Assembly: GCA_012270065.1 (NCBI GenBank)
Contig: JAAXJB010000080.1
Span: 19,046-83,045, forward strand
Source: Rubripirellula sp.
GTDB taxonomy: Bacteria > Planctomycetota > Planctomycetia > Pirellulales > Pirellulaceae
DNA: 64,000 nt
Reading direction: 5' to 3'
The translations under genes and the position numbers were made by a program. Each line of letters starts with the position of its first letter. The first letter of the stretch is position 1. Below are positions 45,424 through 57,100 of this stretch, in pieces. The notes beneath the pieces were generated by a model, which saw only the letters and a program-made list of their open reading frames with translations, ran no database searches and was not told the DNA's origin.

Positions 45424-45645
45424 TCGATCAGTCCTGCAGATTATGAGAGCTTTGGCAAAGGATATGAATCGTATTTGAATCCCTGATCGTTTCGCACCAC
45501 TCGGTCGAACGGATCAAGGCTGGCTGTTTACCTTGCAGCGTTGCGGATTCTTGTTGGATGGTATCCGATAGATCAGCAAGTCTGACTGGTTTCATTACCG
45601 GATTGCCGGTGAGGGATGTGGAGTGTGGCACAGTTGGGTTTGCTT

Positions 45646-48009
45646 CTATTCATTCCGCTTCAAGGTTACTGTCAGGGAATCAACTTTGACCGCTTCCTCA
45701 TTGTCGCTAAAGTCGCCCTTGAAGCAGAGGCGTAAATACTTGGCTGGTCGCGATGGAGCAATCTTGCCACTGCCGAGTCGATGGAATTCAGGTTCATCTG
45801 CTTTGCGGAACAGAATTCGATAGGTTTCAAGGGATTGGTCAATCTCAAGTCGCAGTGCAACAGCATCCCCGAGGTCGCGATGCCGCAGCAGTATGGCAGG
45901 GGGAATCGATGTGCCTCGACCAGGTCCTTCCCCGTGAATTGAAATGTCACCGCTGGGCGTCCTTGCAAGTACCAATTGAGCCGATACTTTTGGGCGATCA
46001 CGATCGCTGGTGAAACCAATCTGTATTTTTTCCTTGAGCCGGGTCCCGGCAAGTCGCAGCTCGCGTATTTCGATTTCAAGAGCAACCGTGGCCGCAGAGT
46101 CCTTCAGTGGAAGATAAGTGTCGATCACGTCATCGAGGTGTGATTTACTGATATTCAGGCAGCCAGCGCCATCACAGGTTGAGGAGGGCAGCTCGTTGGT
46201 CCACTGTTCTGTGTTGGGACCGTGAAAACCGGTTTCTGTCAGCTTTGTGTTTTCCGGATCATCAAAATCCCAGCGGGCCAGAGTACCACGGCTGTGTTCG
46301 GCAGGGCCTCCGCTGCGACGCTGATCAGCGATCCCAGTCCGTCCACCCGATTCCACATCGATGGCAATGGTATGCGCCGAACCCTGCTTGGGGCGATTAC
46401 CAAGGGTGTGTCCCATGTTTGAGAGCTGGGAACGAATCCGTGAATGTGGTGGATTCTCGAGGTCCTCAAGGTCAAGTTGATCGGGGAACCATTGATGGTG
46501 CATTCTGGCACCAGCGACTGCTTGCACTGGCGCCAGGTCGAATTCGGCGACTCCCAGAACGATACCCAACACTGTATTGATGATGGTTCGACCACCGGGA
46601 CTTCCCGTGATCAAAACCACTTTGCCATTTTTGGCGAGCATGGTGGGGGATTGAGAGCTGAGCATGCGTTTGCCCGGCGCGATTGTATTCGGTTTGGTAC
46701 CAATACGCCCTGCCTCATTCGTTTCTCCCGGAAACCAGTTGAAGTCACCCATCTCGTTATTCAGTAGAAATCCGGCTCCCTTGACGACAATGCGTGAACC
46801 CCATGTCGCTTCCAGTGTGTATGTATTGCTGACTGCCATCCCATTTTCATCAATGATTGAAAAGTGGGTTGTATCCGGGCTCTCCTTGACCACATTGATT
46901 TCCGGGGTGATCGCTTCACTGGGAGTCGCCTTTTCAAGGTCAATCGTTTTGGCAACTTTCCGGGCATATTCCTTGCTTGTCAGGAATTCAGGAATCCGGG
47001 TGAAAGCCGGGTCGCCGAGATAACGGGCACGGTCAGCAAAAACCCGTTTGCAAGTTTCAGCAATCAGGTGGACGCATTGGGGATCATATCGGTCCCAGAG
47101 TTTCATGTTGAAATTCTCGATGATATTCAATGCTTCAATGATGCAGGTGCCTCCGGATGACGGGGGCGGAGCTCCCAGGACAGTGTAGTCGCGGAATTTA
47201 CCCTTCATGGCCGGGCGGATTACCGCTTGATATTGCTCAAGGTCTTTGAGAGATATCTCACCATCACCGCGTTTCATTTCGTCGGTCAGTTGTTTGGCAA
47301 TGATGCCTGTGTAAAAAGAATTCGGGCCCTGTTCAGCAATCAGCTTGAGTGTGGCGCCCAAGTCAGGCAGTACCAATTTGTCGCCGGCTTGCCAACTTGT
47401 TTTATCGCGTTTCCCGTAGACACGTAGGAGTTCAGAATACTTGGTGTTGGATTTGACAGATGAATTGTTCAAGATTGAATTCAGCGATCGCGCTAATGGC
47501 TGATCCACTGGAACACCTTTCAAGGCCAGTTCACTAGCCGGCATCACCAGTCTGCTCCATTCCAAAAGTCCATATTCGGCATGGGCCAAAGCGAGACCGC
47601 GTACAGTTCCCGGGACACCCACCGCTTTTTGGGTGAAGGTCGTGTCCGATCGTTTGAACGCATCCTTATGCATTGAAAGGGGAGCTGTTTCCCTGTAATC
47701 GATGCAGACCGGATTTTCTCCATTGGCCGGCCTGATAAGCATGAAACCACCACCACCAATGTTGCCGGCTTCTGGCCAGGAAACAGCAAGCGCAAATGCG
47801 GTTGCAACGGCTGCATCGACTGCGTTTCCACCATCCAGCAGAACGTCCCTCCCTATCTGGCTGGCCACAGTCGAGTCACTGACCACGACACCACCATCAG
47901 ACTGAATGACCTTGACCCGGTCATTACTGATGGCCACTTGCATGGGATGGGTGATGCCGGTCAGCAGAAACAGGATGCTGAAAAACAGAATTTTCGTGCC
48001 CGTGTGCAT
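45646..48009 (-). CDS. ggt: gamma-glutamyltransferase with extra C-terminal domain
   Basis: A 787-residue periplasmic enzyme that hydrolyses or transfers gamma-glutamyl groups, chiefly from glutathione. The N-terminus is a signal peptide (MHTGTKILFFSILFLLTGI). The N-lobe includes GGNAVDAAVATAFALAV, NIGGGGFMLI and YRETAP. The catalytic threonine is the first T of TTHFSIIDENGMAVSNTYTL (about residue 382), where the proenzyme should self-cleave. GILLNN-type FLLNNEMGDF and SPGGRTIINTVLGIVL follow. Typical GGTs end near residue 575. About 210 further residues, starting near TLARWDFDDPENTKL, are beta-rich and have no clear family. Start ATG at 48009. The extra domain is a notable departure. Confidence 0.93.
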   Translation of the reverse strand: MHTGTKILFFSILFLLTGITHPMQVAISNDRVKVIQSDGGVVVSDSTVASQIGRDVLLDGGNAVDAAVATAFALAVSWPEAGNIGGGGFMLIRPANGENPVCIDYRETAPLSMHKDAFKRSDTTFTQKAVGVPGTVRGLALAHAEYGLLEWSRLVMPASELALKGVPVDQPLARSLNSILNNSSVKSNTKYSELLRVYGKRDKTSWQAGDKLVLPDLGATLKLIAEQGPNSFYTGIIAKQLTDEMKRGDGEISLKDLEQYQAVIRPAMKGKFRDYTVLGAPPPSSGGTCIIEALNIIENFNMKLWDRYDPQCVHLIAETCKRVFADRARYLGDPAFTRIPEFLTSKEYARKVAKTIDLEKATPSEAITPEINVVKESPDTTHFSIIDENGMAVSNTYTLEATWGSRIVVKGAGFLLNNEMGDFNWFPGETNEAGRIGTKPNTIAPGKRMLSSQSPTMLAKNGKVVLITGSPGGRTIINTVLGIVLGVAEFDLAPVQAVAGARMHHQWFPDQLDLEDLENPPHSRIRSQLSNMGHTLGNRPKQGSAHTIAIDVESGGRTGIADQRRSGGPAEHSRGTLARWDFDDPENTKLTETGFHGPNTEQWTNELPSSTCDGAGCLNISKSHLDDVIDTYLPLKDSAATVALEIEIRELRLAGTRLKEKIQIGFTSDRDRPKVSAQLVLARTPSGDISIHGEGPGRGTSIPPAILLRHRDLGDAVALRLEIDQSLETYRILFRKADEPEFHRLGSGKIAPSRPAKYLRLCFKGDFSDNEEAVKVDSLTVTLKRNE

Positions 48010-48400
48010 GGTTAGAGTGGTGCTGATGTGAATTGGCAATTCTGTCTCCGGATGGTTGGCAAAGGTTGCACTGAGCGAACTGGCGATCAGTGGAGGATTT
48101 GCTGCTCAAGATGATACCGGCTGCGGAAGGTCTTGATTCTGGTCGCCAGTGTAAGGGGATCTGAAAGTCGCTGCTGATGTTTTTCAAGCGAGCAAGCCAC
48201 GTATTTTTTCGCGAAAGACCGCAGGTTCGCAGCGAACAGGCGTCAGGTACGTGATTTCACGGAAGTTGTTTGTGGATATCGGAAAAAAATGCCTTTCCCA
48301 CCCCCGCCCCAGTTTCACGCTGCGCTGTTACGATTTGGCCTGATTCAAATGTGGCGAAGAACGCCTGCCGGCCTGAACATTCATTGATGAAAGGATGATC
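48010..48400. other. divergent intergenic region ggt / icd
   Basis: No gene recognised. Contains the promoters for both genes and, at its end, AAAGGA (48390-48395), the ribosome-binding site of the isocitrate dehydrogenase gene. Confidence 0.5.
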
Positions 48401-50632
48401 GTGTCCCTTCCAGCTCCCAAGATCATTTACACGTACACCGACGAAGCTCCTGCCCTGGCGACTCATTCGCTGTTGCCCATCATCCGGGCGTATGCCGGGG
48501 CTGCGGGAATTGAGCTGGAATCAAAAGACATTTCGTTGGCTGGTCGCATTCTTGCGAATTTCCCTGAGAACCTGGCGGATAACCAGCGGCAGGCCGATGC
48601 CTTGGCCGAGTTGGGAGTGCTCGCAAAGACTCCTGAGGCCAACATCATCAAGCTGCCCAACATCAGTGCCTCCATTCCTCAGTTGACGGCCGCCATTGAG
48701 GAGTTGCAGCAACATGGGTTCAGTGTGCCCGATTTTCCTGAGGAACCAGAAACGGAACAGGACAGGGACATCCGTTCACGCTACGCAAAAATTTTGGGTA
48801 GCGCGGTCAATCCAGTGCTTCGAGAGGGCAATTCTGATCGCCGAGTCGCTGGACCCGTGAAAGAATATGCCCGCAGCCATCCACATTCGATGGGGCAGTG
48901 GTCTGCCGATTCCAAGTCGCATGTCGCCCACATGCACCAGGGTGATTTTTTCGGTAGTGAGCAGTCCTGCGTGATGCAGCAGGCAGGGACGGTCAGTATC
49001 GAACTCGAATCAGTTGATGGAGAAAAAACCGTTCTGAAAAGCGGATTGTCTTTACAGGCGAAAGAAATCATTGACGCTTCTGTGATGAGTCGGCAAGCGT
49101 TGCGGGAATTCCTCGCCAGCGAAATCGATGATGCGCTGCAGAATGGCGTTTTGTTATCTCTGCACCTCAAAGCAACGATGATGAAAGTTTCGGATCCGAT
49201 CATCTTCGGACATGCTGTGCAGGTTTACTACGGGGAAGTATTCGAAAAACATGCTGCAGTGTTCCAGCAGTTGGGCATCGAAGCCAGTAATGGGATGGGG
49301 GACGTCTACAGCAAGATTCAGGAGTTGCCAGAGGATCAACAGGAGAAGATCAAAGCAGATATCGATGCTGTCCATGAAAGTCGCCCACCCCTCGCGATGG
49401 TCGATTCAGATAAGGGGATTACCAACCTGCATGTGCCAAGTGACATCATCATTGACGCGTCGATGCCGGCGGCGATCCGTGCATCAGGGAAGATGTGGGG
49501 GCCTGATGGAAAGTTGCACGACACCAAAGCAATCATTCCGGATCGGTGCTATGCAGGGGTCTATCAGGCGACAATCGATTTTTGCAAGCAGCATGGTGCG
49601 TTCGATGTGACCACAATGGGGAGTGTATCCAATGTCGGCTTGATGGCGCAGAAGGCGGAGGAATACGGTTCGCATGACAAGACATTTGAAATCGCGAATG
49701 CCGGTGTTGTGCGGGTCCTCGATGCCGATGGAAATATTTTGATGGAGCATGCTGTACAGGAAGGTGACATCTGGCGCATGTGCCAGACCAAAGATGCTCC
49801 AATCCAGGACTGGATCCGGCTCGCGGTTTCAAGAGCTCGGGCGACAGGTGCCGCTGCAATCTTCTGGTTGAACGAACAGCGGGCGCATGATGCGAATCTG
49901 ATTCAGAAGGTGCATGAGTATTTACCGAATCATGATGTCACAGGATTGAACATAGAAATCATGTCACCGGTGGATGCTGCGACACATGCATGCCAAAGAG
50001 CAAAAGATGGCCTGGACACCATCTCAGTCACAGGCAACGTATTGCGGGATTACCTCACGGATCTCTTTCCGATTCTGGAACTGGGTACAAGTGCAAAGAT
50101 GTTGTCAATCGTCCCGCTGTTGGCCGGTGGTGGCCTGTTTGAGACAGGAGCTGGCGGTTCAGCACCCAAGCATGTTCAGCAGTTTGTGGAGGAAGGACAT
50201 CTGCGCTGGGATTCGCTCGGCGAGTTTCTCGCGCTCGCTGTTTCATTGGAAGACCTTGGCAACAAGACTGGGCATCAAGCTGCTCTAGTATTGGCAAAAA
50301 CACTTGATCAGGCGACCAGTCGATTGCTGGACAATGACCGGTCACCAAGTCGGAAGGTTCATGAACTGGATAACCGTGGCAGCCATTTCTACCTCGCACT
50401 GTACTGGGCGGAGGCACTCGCAGAGCAAAGTGAGGATTCGGCTTTGCAGCAGCGATTCAAACCACTGGCTGAAACCTTGAGCGATGCGGAAGAAACCATT
50501 GTTCAAGAACTCAATGCAGCTCAGGGGGCTCCGGTTGATATTGGTGGTTATTATCAACCAGATCATTCGAAAGCTTCTCAAGCAATGCGACCCAGCGAAA
50601 CATTCAATCAGGCGCTCGAATTGCTGAATTGA
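48401..50632 (+). CDS. icd: monomeric NADP-dependent isocitrate dehydrogenase
   Basis: A 743-residue single-chain enzyme converting isocitrate to 2-oxoglutarate with NADP. It has the monomeric-IDH signatures [20 protein letters not shown] at the N-terminus, [57 protein letters not shown], and [15 protein letters not shown] near the C-terminus. The start is placed at the GTG at 48401 because AAAGGA at 48390-48395 is five bases upstream; the in-frame ATG at 48395 overlaps that site and cannot use it. The enzyme is unrelated in sequence to the dimeric icd common in other bacteria. It is divergent from ggt; a ceramidase-like gene follows, without overlap. Confidence 0.95.
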   Translation: MSLPAPKIIYTYTDEAPALATHSLLPIIRAYAGAAGIELESKDISLAGRILANFPENLADNQRQADALAELGVLAKTPEANIIKLPNISASIPQLTAAIEELQQHGFSVPDFPEEPETEQDRDIRSRYAKILGSAVNPVLREGNSDRRVAGPVKEYARSHPHSMGQWSADSKSHVAHMHQGDFFGSEQSCVMQQAGTVSIELESVDGEKTVLKSGLSLQAKEIIDASVMSRQALREFLASEIDDALQNGVLLSLHLKATMMKVSDPIIFGHAVQVYYGEVFEKHAAVFQQLGIEASNGMGDVYSKIQELPEDQQEKIKADIDAVHESRPPLAMVDSDKGITNLHVPSDIIIDASMPAAIRASGKMWGPDGKLHDTKAIIPDRCYAGVYQATIDFCKQHGAFDVTTMGSVSNVGLMAQKAEEYGSHDKTFEIANAGVVRVLDADGNILMEHAVQEGDIWRMCQTKDAPIQDWIRLAVSRARATGAAAIFWLNEQRAHDANLIQKVHEYLPNHDVTGLNIEIMSPVDAATHACQRAKDGLDTISVTGNVLRDYLTDLFPILELGTSAKMLSIVPLLAGGGLFETGAGGSAPKHVQQFVEEGHLRWDSLGEFLALAVSLEDLGNKTGHQAALVLAKTLDQATSRLLDNDRSPSRKVHELDNRGSHFYLALYWAEALAEQSEDSALQQRFKPLAETLSDAEETIVQELNAAQGAPVDIGGYYQPDHSKASQAMRPSETFNQALELLN

Positions 50633-50735
50633 GCGTTAACTGATCAAACCCGTTAAGATGGGAACCTGCGGATCCAGCTTCAATGCCGGTCTGCTTTCTC
50701 ACCACAAAGGATTTGAATTCAGGGCCAGGTGATTC

Positions 50736-52124
50736 ATGCGCCATGCAATTGTGTTGACCAGTTTGATGTGGCTTGGTAGCAGCGTTTTGAGCGAGCAATC
50801 CCAAGCCATGGAAGACGTAGCTTCCGATTGGCGTGTCGCTGCCGGGGCCGTTGTGATTACCCCCGATGAAGACATCTGGATGGGTGGGTATGCAGCCCGG
50901 GATGAACCAGCTGACGGAAAAATCCATGATCTTTTCGCCAAGGTGCTCGTGGTCGAAGATCGCCACGGGGAACGCCTTGTGATTGTCACCACTGATCTGC
51001 TGGGAATTACAGGAGAATTACGCGCTGCTGTTGAATTGCAGGTCAAGCAGTATGGTGTTGATCGCAAAAACTTGTTGATGAATGCTTCGCATACCCATTG
51101 TGGACCTGAGTTGCGTAGTGAGCGATTGCTGCGTATGGGAATTGATTCGCGTTTTGCTGCGTTGTCACGACATTATGTGCGTTGGATTTCTGAGCGAATT
51201 GCCAGACTCGTCGGTGAGGTTGTCAGTCGGGTCGAGCCTGCCCGTTTGATCTACAGTCATGCGAGAGCTGGCTTTGCCATGAATCGACGGTTACCAACCG
51301 GGAAAGGCTTTATCAATAGTCCGAATCCTGATGGTGTGACTGATCATCAGGTACCCGTACTTCGAGTGGAAAATGACGCCGGCGAAATCAAGGCGGTTCT
51401 GTTTGGATACGCATGCCACGCTACCACACTCAGTTTTCAACAGTTTTGTGGAGACTATCCCGCATTCGCCCAGCAGTTTGTCGAGGATGCCCATCCGGGC
51501 GCAATCGCCATGTTCATGAACGGTTGCTCGGCTGATCAGAATCCTTATCCCCGTCGTACACTCGATCTTGCAAAGCAGCATGGTCGCGCACTGGCAAACG
51601 GTGTCGAAACGGCATTGATGACAAAAAAACACATCGAGTTGACCGGAACACTCGGTTTGGCATTTCAGCATGTTGCACTGCGTTTCGCTGATCCGCCATC
51701 CAGGGCAGACCTCGATCAACAGCTTCAGTCAGGTAACAGGTATATCCGTATCCACGCTCAAAGCTTGATTGATGAACTGGATTCTGCTGGTCACATCGAA
51801 ACCGAATTCAACCACTTCCCAGTACAGGTTGTCAGCCTGGGAAGGGAATTGATACTCGTTGGGATCTGTGGTGAAGCGGTGGTTGATTATTCATTGAGAT
51901 GCAAAAAAGAATTGTCTCGTGGGCCGGGAACCGGCGTCTGGGTCGCCGGTTATTGCAATGATGTATTTGGATATCTTCCCAGTGAACGTGTGTTGCAGGA
52001 GGGTGGTTACGAGGGAGGCGATGCCATGCGATACACAAAATTTCCTGGACCGTTTCACAGTTCTGTTGAATCCAGAATCATGAATTCCATTCACCAGCTT
52101 GCAAATGAAGTCGCCCCGAAATAG
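50736..52124 (+). CDS. neutral/alkaline ceramidase-like secreted protein
   Basis: A 462-residue protein with a Sec signal (VLTSLMWLGSSVLSE, cleavage near QA-MED). The domain matches the N-terminal part of neutral/alkaline non-lysosomal ceramidases: VAAGAVVITPDEDIWMGGY, VIVTTDLLGITGELRAAVE, NASHTHCGPE (116-125), FGYACHATTL and MFMNGCSADQNPYPR. The two His-rich blocks are the zinc ligands of the fold. Canonical ceramidases have about 650 residues and a second domain; this one ends after the catalytic domain. In Planctomycetes such genes are numerous and the substrate is probably not ceramide. It is an isolated gene between icd and a HicB-like orphan. Confidence 0.88.
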   Translation: MRHAIVLTSLMWLGSSVLSEQSQAMEDVASDWRVAAGAVVITPDEDIWMGGYAARDEPADGKIHDLFAKVLVVEDRHGERLVIVTTDLLGITGELRAAVELQVKQYGVDRKNLLMNASHTHCGPELRSERLLRMGIDSRFAALSRHYVRWISERIARLVGEVVSRVEPARLIYSHARAGFAMNRRLPTGKGFINSPNPDGVTDHQVPVLRVENDAGEIKAVLFGYACHATTLSFQQFCGDYPAFAQQFVEDAHPGAIAMFMNGCSADQNPYPRRTLDLAKQHGRALANGVETALMTKKHIELTGTLGLAFQHVALRFADPPSRADLDQQLQSGNRYIRIHAQSLIDELDSAGHIETEFNHFPVQVVSLGRELILVGICGEAVVDYSLRCKKELSRGPGTGVWVAGYCNDVFGYLPSERVLQEGGYEGGDAMRYTKFPGPFHSSVESRIMNSIHQLANEVAPK

Positions 52125-52238
52125 CAGTTTCAAGTAAACGTCGAGTCAATCAGATTGTGTCCGAAGCGTCGCGATCTCAGGCAGATGTCGAGATCTGCTA
52201 CCAGTTACCCTGTTGGTTTTGTTGATACGGAGAGAGTC

Positions 52239-52586
52239 ATGAATATGGAAAAAAATGATGACGAAGTGCCATCAGAACGGCCTGTCTCGCCGTCGACGCC
52301 GGCACCGGGAATCTCCGAGCCTCTTGTGGTGCCGGGTGACGTGCCGGCGTTTCCGTGCATCATTCACCTGACAAGCGACGGTGGAGTCTATCGTGGCCGG
52401 GTCGCGAATCTGGCCGGTATCGAAGCTGTGGGAAACAGCGAACGGGAACTACTCGGGAAGATCGTTCCTCTTTTCAAGCAGACCGTTGCAGAGTTTCACC
52501 AGCGAGGAGAATCGATTCCTTGGGTCAAGCCTGTGCCAGAGCCGGAAAACGGTGAATGCAAAAGGTTCATTCCCGTGCACCTCTAA
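52239..52586 (+). CDS. orphan HicB-like small protein
   Basis: A 115-residue product from the ATG at 52239, with GGAGAGAG in front. The first 45 residues are disordered (Pro/Ser/Glu). Residues 46-100 (FPCIIHLTSDGGVYRGRVAN through GESIPWVKPV) resemble the HicB fold: a strand, a GG(V/Y)xxRV turn, a 'GNSERELLGKIVPLF' helix and the GESIP motif. HicB proteins are usually antitoxins paired with HicA, but no HicA-like gene (a small double-stranded-RNA-binding protein) is visible nearby. A regulatory or metabolic role without a toxin is therefore likely. Similar orphans appear in many planctomycete genomes. Confidence is in the gene; the function is unknown. Confidence 0.7.
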   Translation: MNMEKNDDEVPSERPVSPSTPAPGISEPLVVPGDVPAFPCIIHLTSDGGVYRGRVANLAGIEAVGNSERELLGKIVPLFKQTVAEFHQRGESIPWVKPVPEPENGECKRFIPVHL

Positions 52587-52835
52587 TGCCATCGCTCTGG
52601 CATTGAATTTTCTGATCCAGCGCATCTCACTGTGAATTTGTGATTCGTTTCCACGACCACAGCAGCTTTGACGCGGTCCACTGAAGATGTGGTTTTCCGT
52701 GAATCGTTGGGAAATCGTGGAACTTTTTGAGTCAACTGCGGATGTTTCCGCTTCTCTCCGCGTTTCTGGGTGACAGCCAGGATCATTCGTATTTTCATCA
52801 CCTTGGCTGAAACACGGTTCATGGTTCAAGGTCCA

Positions 52836-53513
52836 ATGCAAAATCAATCTCTTACCGCAGTGTCTGTCGACGGAAATGACAGTGATTCACAGCTCATCGC
52901 CGCTGCTTTGTCAGGTGATCAGGCTGCTTACACAAAGCTTGTCCATCGATATCAGGGACGGTTGACATCCGCGATTCAAAACAGGGTCGAATGCTCCGGC
53001 ATCGTGGACGACATTGTCCAGGACGCATTCATGCGGGCGTTTGTTAATCTTCACTCGTTTCGAAGTGAAAGTGGTTTTTACACCTGGCTTTACAGAATCG
53101 CCTTGAATTCCCGGCGTTATTATACGCGAGGCAGAGATCGAGTTGGTTCGCTGGATGAAATCCACGAGGCATGCCAGCCGCTCAGTAAATCGCCTTGTTT
53201 CGACAGCAAGCAGGACCCACTGTCCTGCCTGGAGAGAAGTGAGGACTGTCAGGCTGTCACTTCAGCAATGCAACGTCTCGAAAATCATCATCGGGAGATT
53301 CTGAGGCTGCGGGAATTGGAAGGATTTGAATATCGGCGGATTGCAGATGTTCTTCATTTGACGATGGGTACCGTTCGTAGTCGGATCAGTCGGGCAAGAG
53401 CGCAATTGCGTAAAGAACTTGTCAGCTACTGGAATGCCAAACCTGTGGAATTGGGTTATCAATTGGCTGGAGCAGTTACACACGATCAGACGTGCCTCAT
53501 GCCCGGTGTGTAA
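52836..53513 (+). CDS. ECF-type RNA polymerase sigma factor
   Basis: A 225-residue extracytoplasmic-function sigma factor. Region 2 contains YTKLVHRYQGRLTSAIQNRV and IVDDIVQDAFMRAFVNLHSF, with FYTWLYRIALNSRR as the -10 recognition helix. Region 4 (LENHHREILRLRELEGFEYR, then RRIADVLHLTMGTVRSRISR) is the -35 helix-turn-helix. The start is put at 52836, where AAGGT lies about five bases upstream; an ATG at 52821 is also in frame. No anti-sigma factor follows; instead there is 612 bases of apparently noncoding DNA. The last 25 residues are not part of region 4 and may be a short extension. Confidence 0.92.
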   Translation: MQNQSLTAVSVDGNDSDSQLIAAALSGDQAAYTKLVHRYQGRLTSAIQNRVECSGIVDDIVQDAFMRAFVNLHSFRSESGFYTWLYRIALNSRRYYTRGRDRVGSLDEIHEACQPLSKSPCFDSKQDPLSCLERSEDCQAVTSAMQRLENHHREILRLRELEGFEYRRIADVLHLTMGTVRSRISRARAQLRKELVSYWNAKPVELGYQLAGAVTHDQTCLMPGV

Positions 53514-54125
53514 AATCTTCGAATCTGCTTTTCAACGATCAGCCGCGTGCCTGACCGTACGGTTTCTCGATCTGGAGACTCCTGAAAGCAGATCATGATG
53601 GACATCGTCTCGAGAATTCTGTTTGGCCGATCAATGATTCTTGTCTGAACCACAAAGCACTGCTTTTTGGAAACGGGCCCACTGACCACGATTGATTTGG
53701 TTCACTGTTGCCGACTCGGCAGCAGTCATTTCGGGTAGGCGCAGGCCCACACTGGGTGTTTTCAGATGCTGGGTTTCCGGAGGTGGGCACTCATGCAGTC
53801 ATTCTGATGCTGGAGTTGTCCATTATCATGACATGATGGTCAGTGGAAATATGGCCACGATGCCGCGCGATTGTCAAAACGCCCTGTGCGTCAGGATGAC
53901 CGTTCATCACTGAATCAATTGATCAGAATTGTCTGGCTCTTCACTGTTCCCCTGCGAGTGATGGCTTTGGTCATCATGGAGTAGCTTTTTCGCATTCGGC
54001 AGAATGCTTCTTGATCAGGTCGGGGAAATGATGGATAAGAAGACTCATGTGATTGAAAAAGGGGTGTGTTGTGGAAAATCTGGGTAGAGAATCAGGTTGC
54101 GGGCCGAAGGAAGACGGGGAACTTG
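53514..54125. other. long noncoding gap between the sigma factor and the mechanosensitive channel
   Basis: No supported gene in either strand. Weak inverted repeats occur (for example CAATT-GATCAG-AATTG near 53916). A regulator or promoter target of the ECF sigma factor may lie here. The upstream part of the channel's frame from GTG at 54066 carries no useful sequence. Confidence 0.45.
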
Positions 54126-57100
54126 ATGTCAAACGTTGATTTGAGAAGGTTTTTTTGTCTGCAATTCCCGTGTTGGAGGGTGTTCCTCTGGATGTGGATT
54201 TTTGCATGGGGAATTCTCGTTGGTACGGCTGCGAGCCAACTTGATGCCCAGCAAACAACACCATCAGAGGCGAACACGGCAGCAAATCCAGTATCGACCG
54301 ACGGAAAGACAACGCCAGCGACAGGATCAGACGATGCTGCTGGAAGCAGCACCAGTCAGTTTGATGTGACGCTTTCCGGAGTCGAGAAGGAATGGGCTTC
54401 CATCGAGGCGAGCTCTGGTATCGATGATCCCGTCAAAGAGGCCTTGCGACCGATCTATCGGCAGGCCATTGAAAAACTCAAGCAGGTCGAGGTCACAAAA
54501 CAGCAGGAAGCGGATTATCGTGACGCGATCATCTCAGCCCCTGAAGCAATTGGAGAGCTGACACGGGAACTCCAGACGCTACCCGATGCGGAGACTGCAG
54601 CAGTCGCTGATGCGGAAATCGCGGTGGAAGACTTGCAAAAGGTGCTTTCAAAACGAAGGGAAGTTCTTTCGGAGTACCGTGAGAATCTGTCAAAGATATC
54701 CAGTGAGTTGACTCGCTTGAGGCTCAGACGTGACGAAATTACCGTTCGCGTCGCAAGTATCAAAACAGAAGTGACAAAACTGCGTGCCGATCTGAACAGT
54801 CCCGGCATGGCTATCAACACGTCACCACGCCGCATCGCAGACCGCACACTTCTGAGTTCCACGCTGGCCTTGTTGGATGCAGAAAGCCAAATGCTCGATG
54901 CAGAAAAGGCAAGTCAGGATGACCGTGAACAGTTGGCAACCGTCAAGGAAAAGCTTCTGAATCGCAGGATTGCCGATGCCGAGGCTCTGATTGACAGATT
55001 GCAAACACGGTGGGCTGAAAACAAAAGCAAAGAGTCCATCGAGCTGACAGTCCGTGTCACCAATGAAATCCGTGCTGCACGTTCACAATCACTTTCGCCG
55101 GCTGCACGAAGTGATCTGGATCAGCTGATTGAGGATGTGGAGGCGTTGCTTCGTGAGTACACCGACACCGTTGGCCTGTCAAAAAAGGTGTTGGCTTCGC
55201 AGGTCGCAGCGACTCAGCGTTCAGATGGTCTGGAACAGGAGTATTCCCAGTTGCAGACGCAAGTTGAAATGCGTGATGGTGGAAGAGCGCTGGCACAGGT
55301 TCTATTCGATCTTCAGGACCAATTGTTGAACCCCATCAGTGATGACGTATTCAATTCGGCGAAGTTTCCGACGGTTGATGATCTGAGGCTTCGCAACCTT
55401 AAAATTGAGCGGGCTTTGCGGAATCATACGAGTACCCAGATGCAGAGGTTCCCCGGTTTGTCATCCGAAGCCGAACCGTTGCTGGATGCCGAAAAGGAGT
55501 TACTTGACAGGTTGAGCAAGGAATACCGCGACCTGTTACCAGTCTTGTCTGCACTCGACGTTGCCGATGACCTGTATTTGCAGCGGGTGGATGAGGTTCG
55601 TGACTATATCGCTGAGCAGTTGTTCTGGATTCGCAGTGCAGCACCAGTGACCGTATCGAGTTTCGGTGAAATCCCCAGTGGAATGGCATGGCTGTTTGAT
55701 GCTGATCACTGGCGGGAATTTGCGAGGAATCTGTTTTTGTTGATGACCAGGTTCCCTGCTCGTTGTCTGGTTTTATTGATTGCTGTTGTCACGCTGTGCA
55801 TCACACGCCCGTGGATCATCGCTGCATTGACTCGAGTTGGTCAGGGGACCAGAAGGATTTCCACGGATCGATATAAGCTGACCTGGCAGGCGTTTGGGTT
55901 GACGTTGTTATTGGCGTTGCCGATTCCTCTGGTTCTGTTTTTTCTGGCCTGGGGAACACAGCAGGCGGAAGATCCCAGTGCATGGTTGCGCGGGATGGGG
56001 TCCGGTTTGAACAATGCAATCTGGGTTGTTTTGGTTTTGGAATTTGCTGGAGCGGCAAGCCGGCCGGGTGGGCTGGGAATCGTGCATTTTGATGCGAAAG
56101 CGAAAACCATGCGGTTGCTACGAAAGGTGGTTTTCCGCCTGGGGATCGTTTATGTGCCGGCTCAGGTGTTGGCTGCGAGTACGTTGTACGGCGATGCATC
56201 ACAGTATTCCGGCAGCGTCGGACGTTGTTTCTTCATTTGCGCCCACGTTTGGGTGATCCTGTTGGTAATCAGGATGTTCAAGTCTTCGCAAGGATTGTTG
56301 GCATCGTCGGAAGAAAAGGAAAATCAGGGTGGTCGCAGAAAACTGCAATATTTTCTGTTCGCTCTGACTTCGATCGTTCCGTCAGCGCTGATCGTTTTGG
56401 CCTGGCAGGGTTATCTGATCACAGCAATTGAACTCAGTCTGAATTTCGTTGCCACTCTGGCAGTGATGAGTCTGGGCGAATTGGGATATTGGATGGCTTT
56501 GCGATGGTTCGCATTGAAGAAACGTCAGTTGGCATTGTCAGAGAGACTCGAGAATTGGCGCAATCGCCGAAATGCTGAACAGGATTCCGAATCAGACGGA
56601 GAAACGCTTACGCTCGAGAACGAGCTTGAAACAGAACTTGATCTGGACGTGATCGGTGAACAGACACGCCGAATGATGCAATACCTGTTTTCGATCATGA
56701 CACTCGTTGCCATTTTTGGATTCTGGTCCGGCACGATTCCACTGATCGCGGTCCTCGATGCAGTTCCTGTATTTGGAGATCTGACTCTGCTGGGGTTAAC
56801 CCAATCGGTTGTGATCCTGGCTCTTCTGACCATTGCTGTCAAGAATCTTCCGGGTGTTCTGGAGTTGGCTGTCCTGCGTACGACAAACATCGAGTCGGGT
56901 ACGAGGTACGCGATCGTTACTTTGTGTCGTTACGTCCTGCTGGCAGTCGGATTCGCAGCGGTGGCGAGGGTGCTGGAAATTGACTGGAGTAGATATGCAT
57001 GGATCGCTGCCGGTCTGAGTGTCGGACTTGGATTTGGCATGCAGGAAGTGGTGACGAATTTTGTCTGTGGGATCATCCTGCTGTTTGAAAGGCCGATCAG

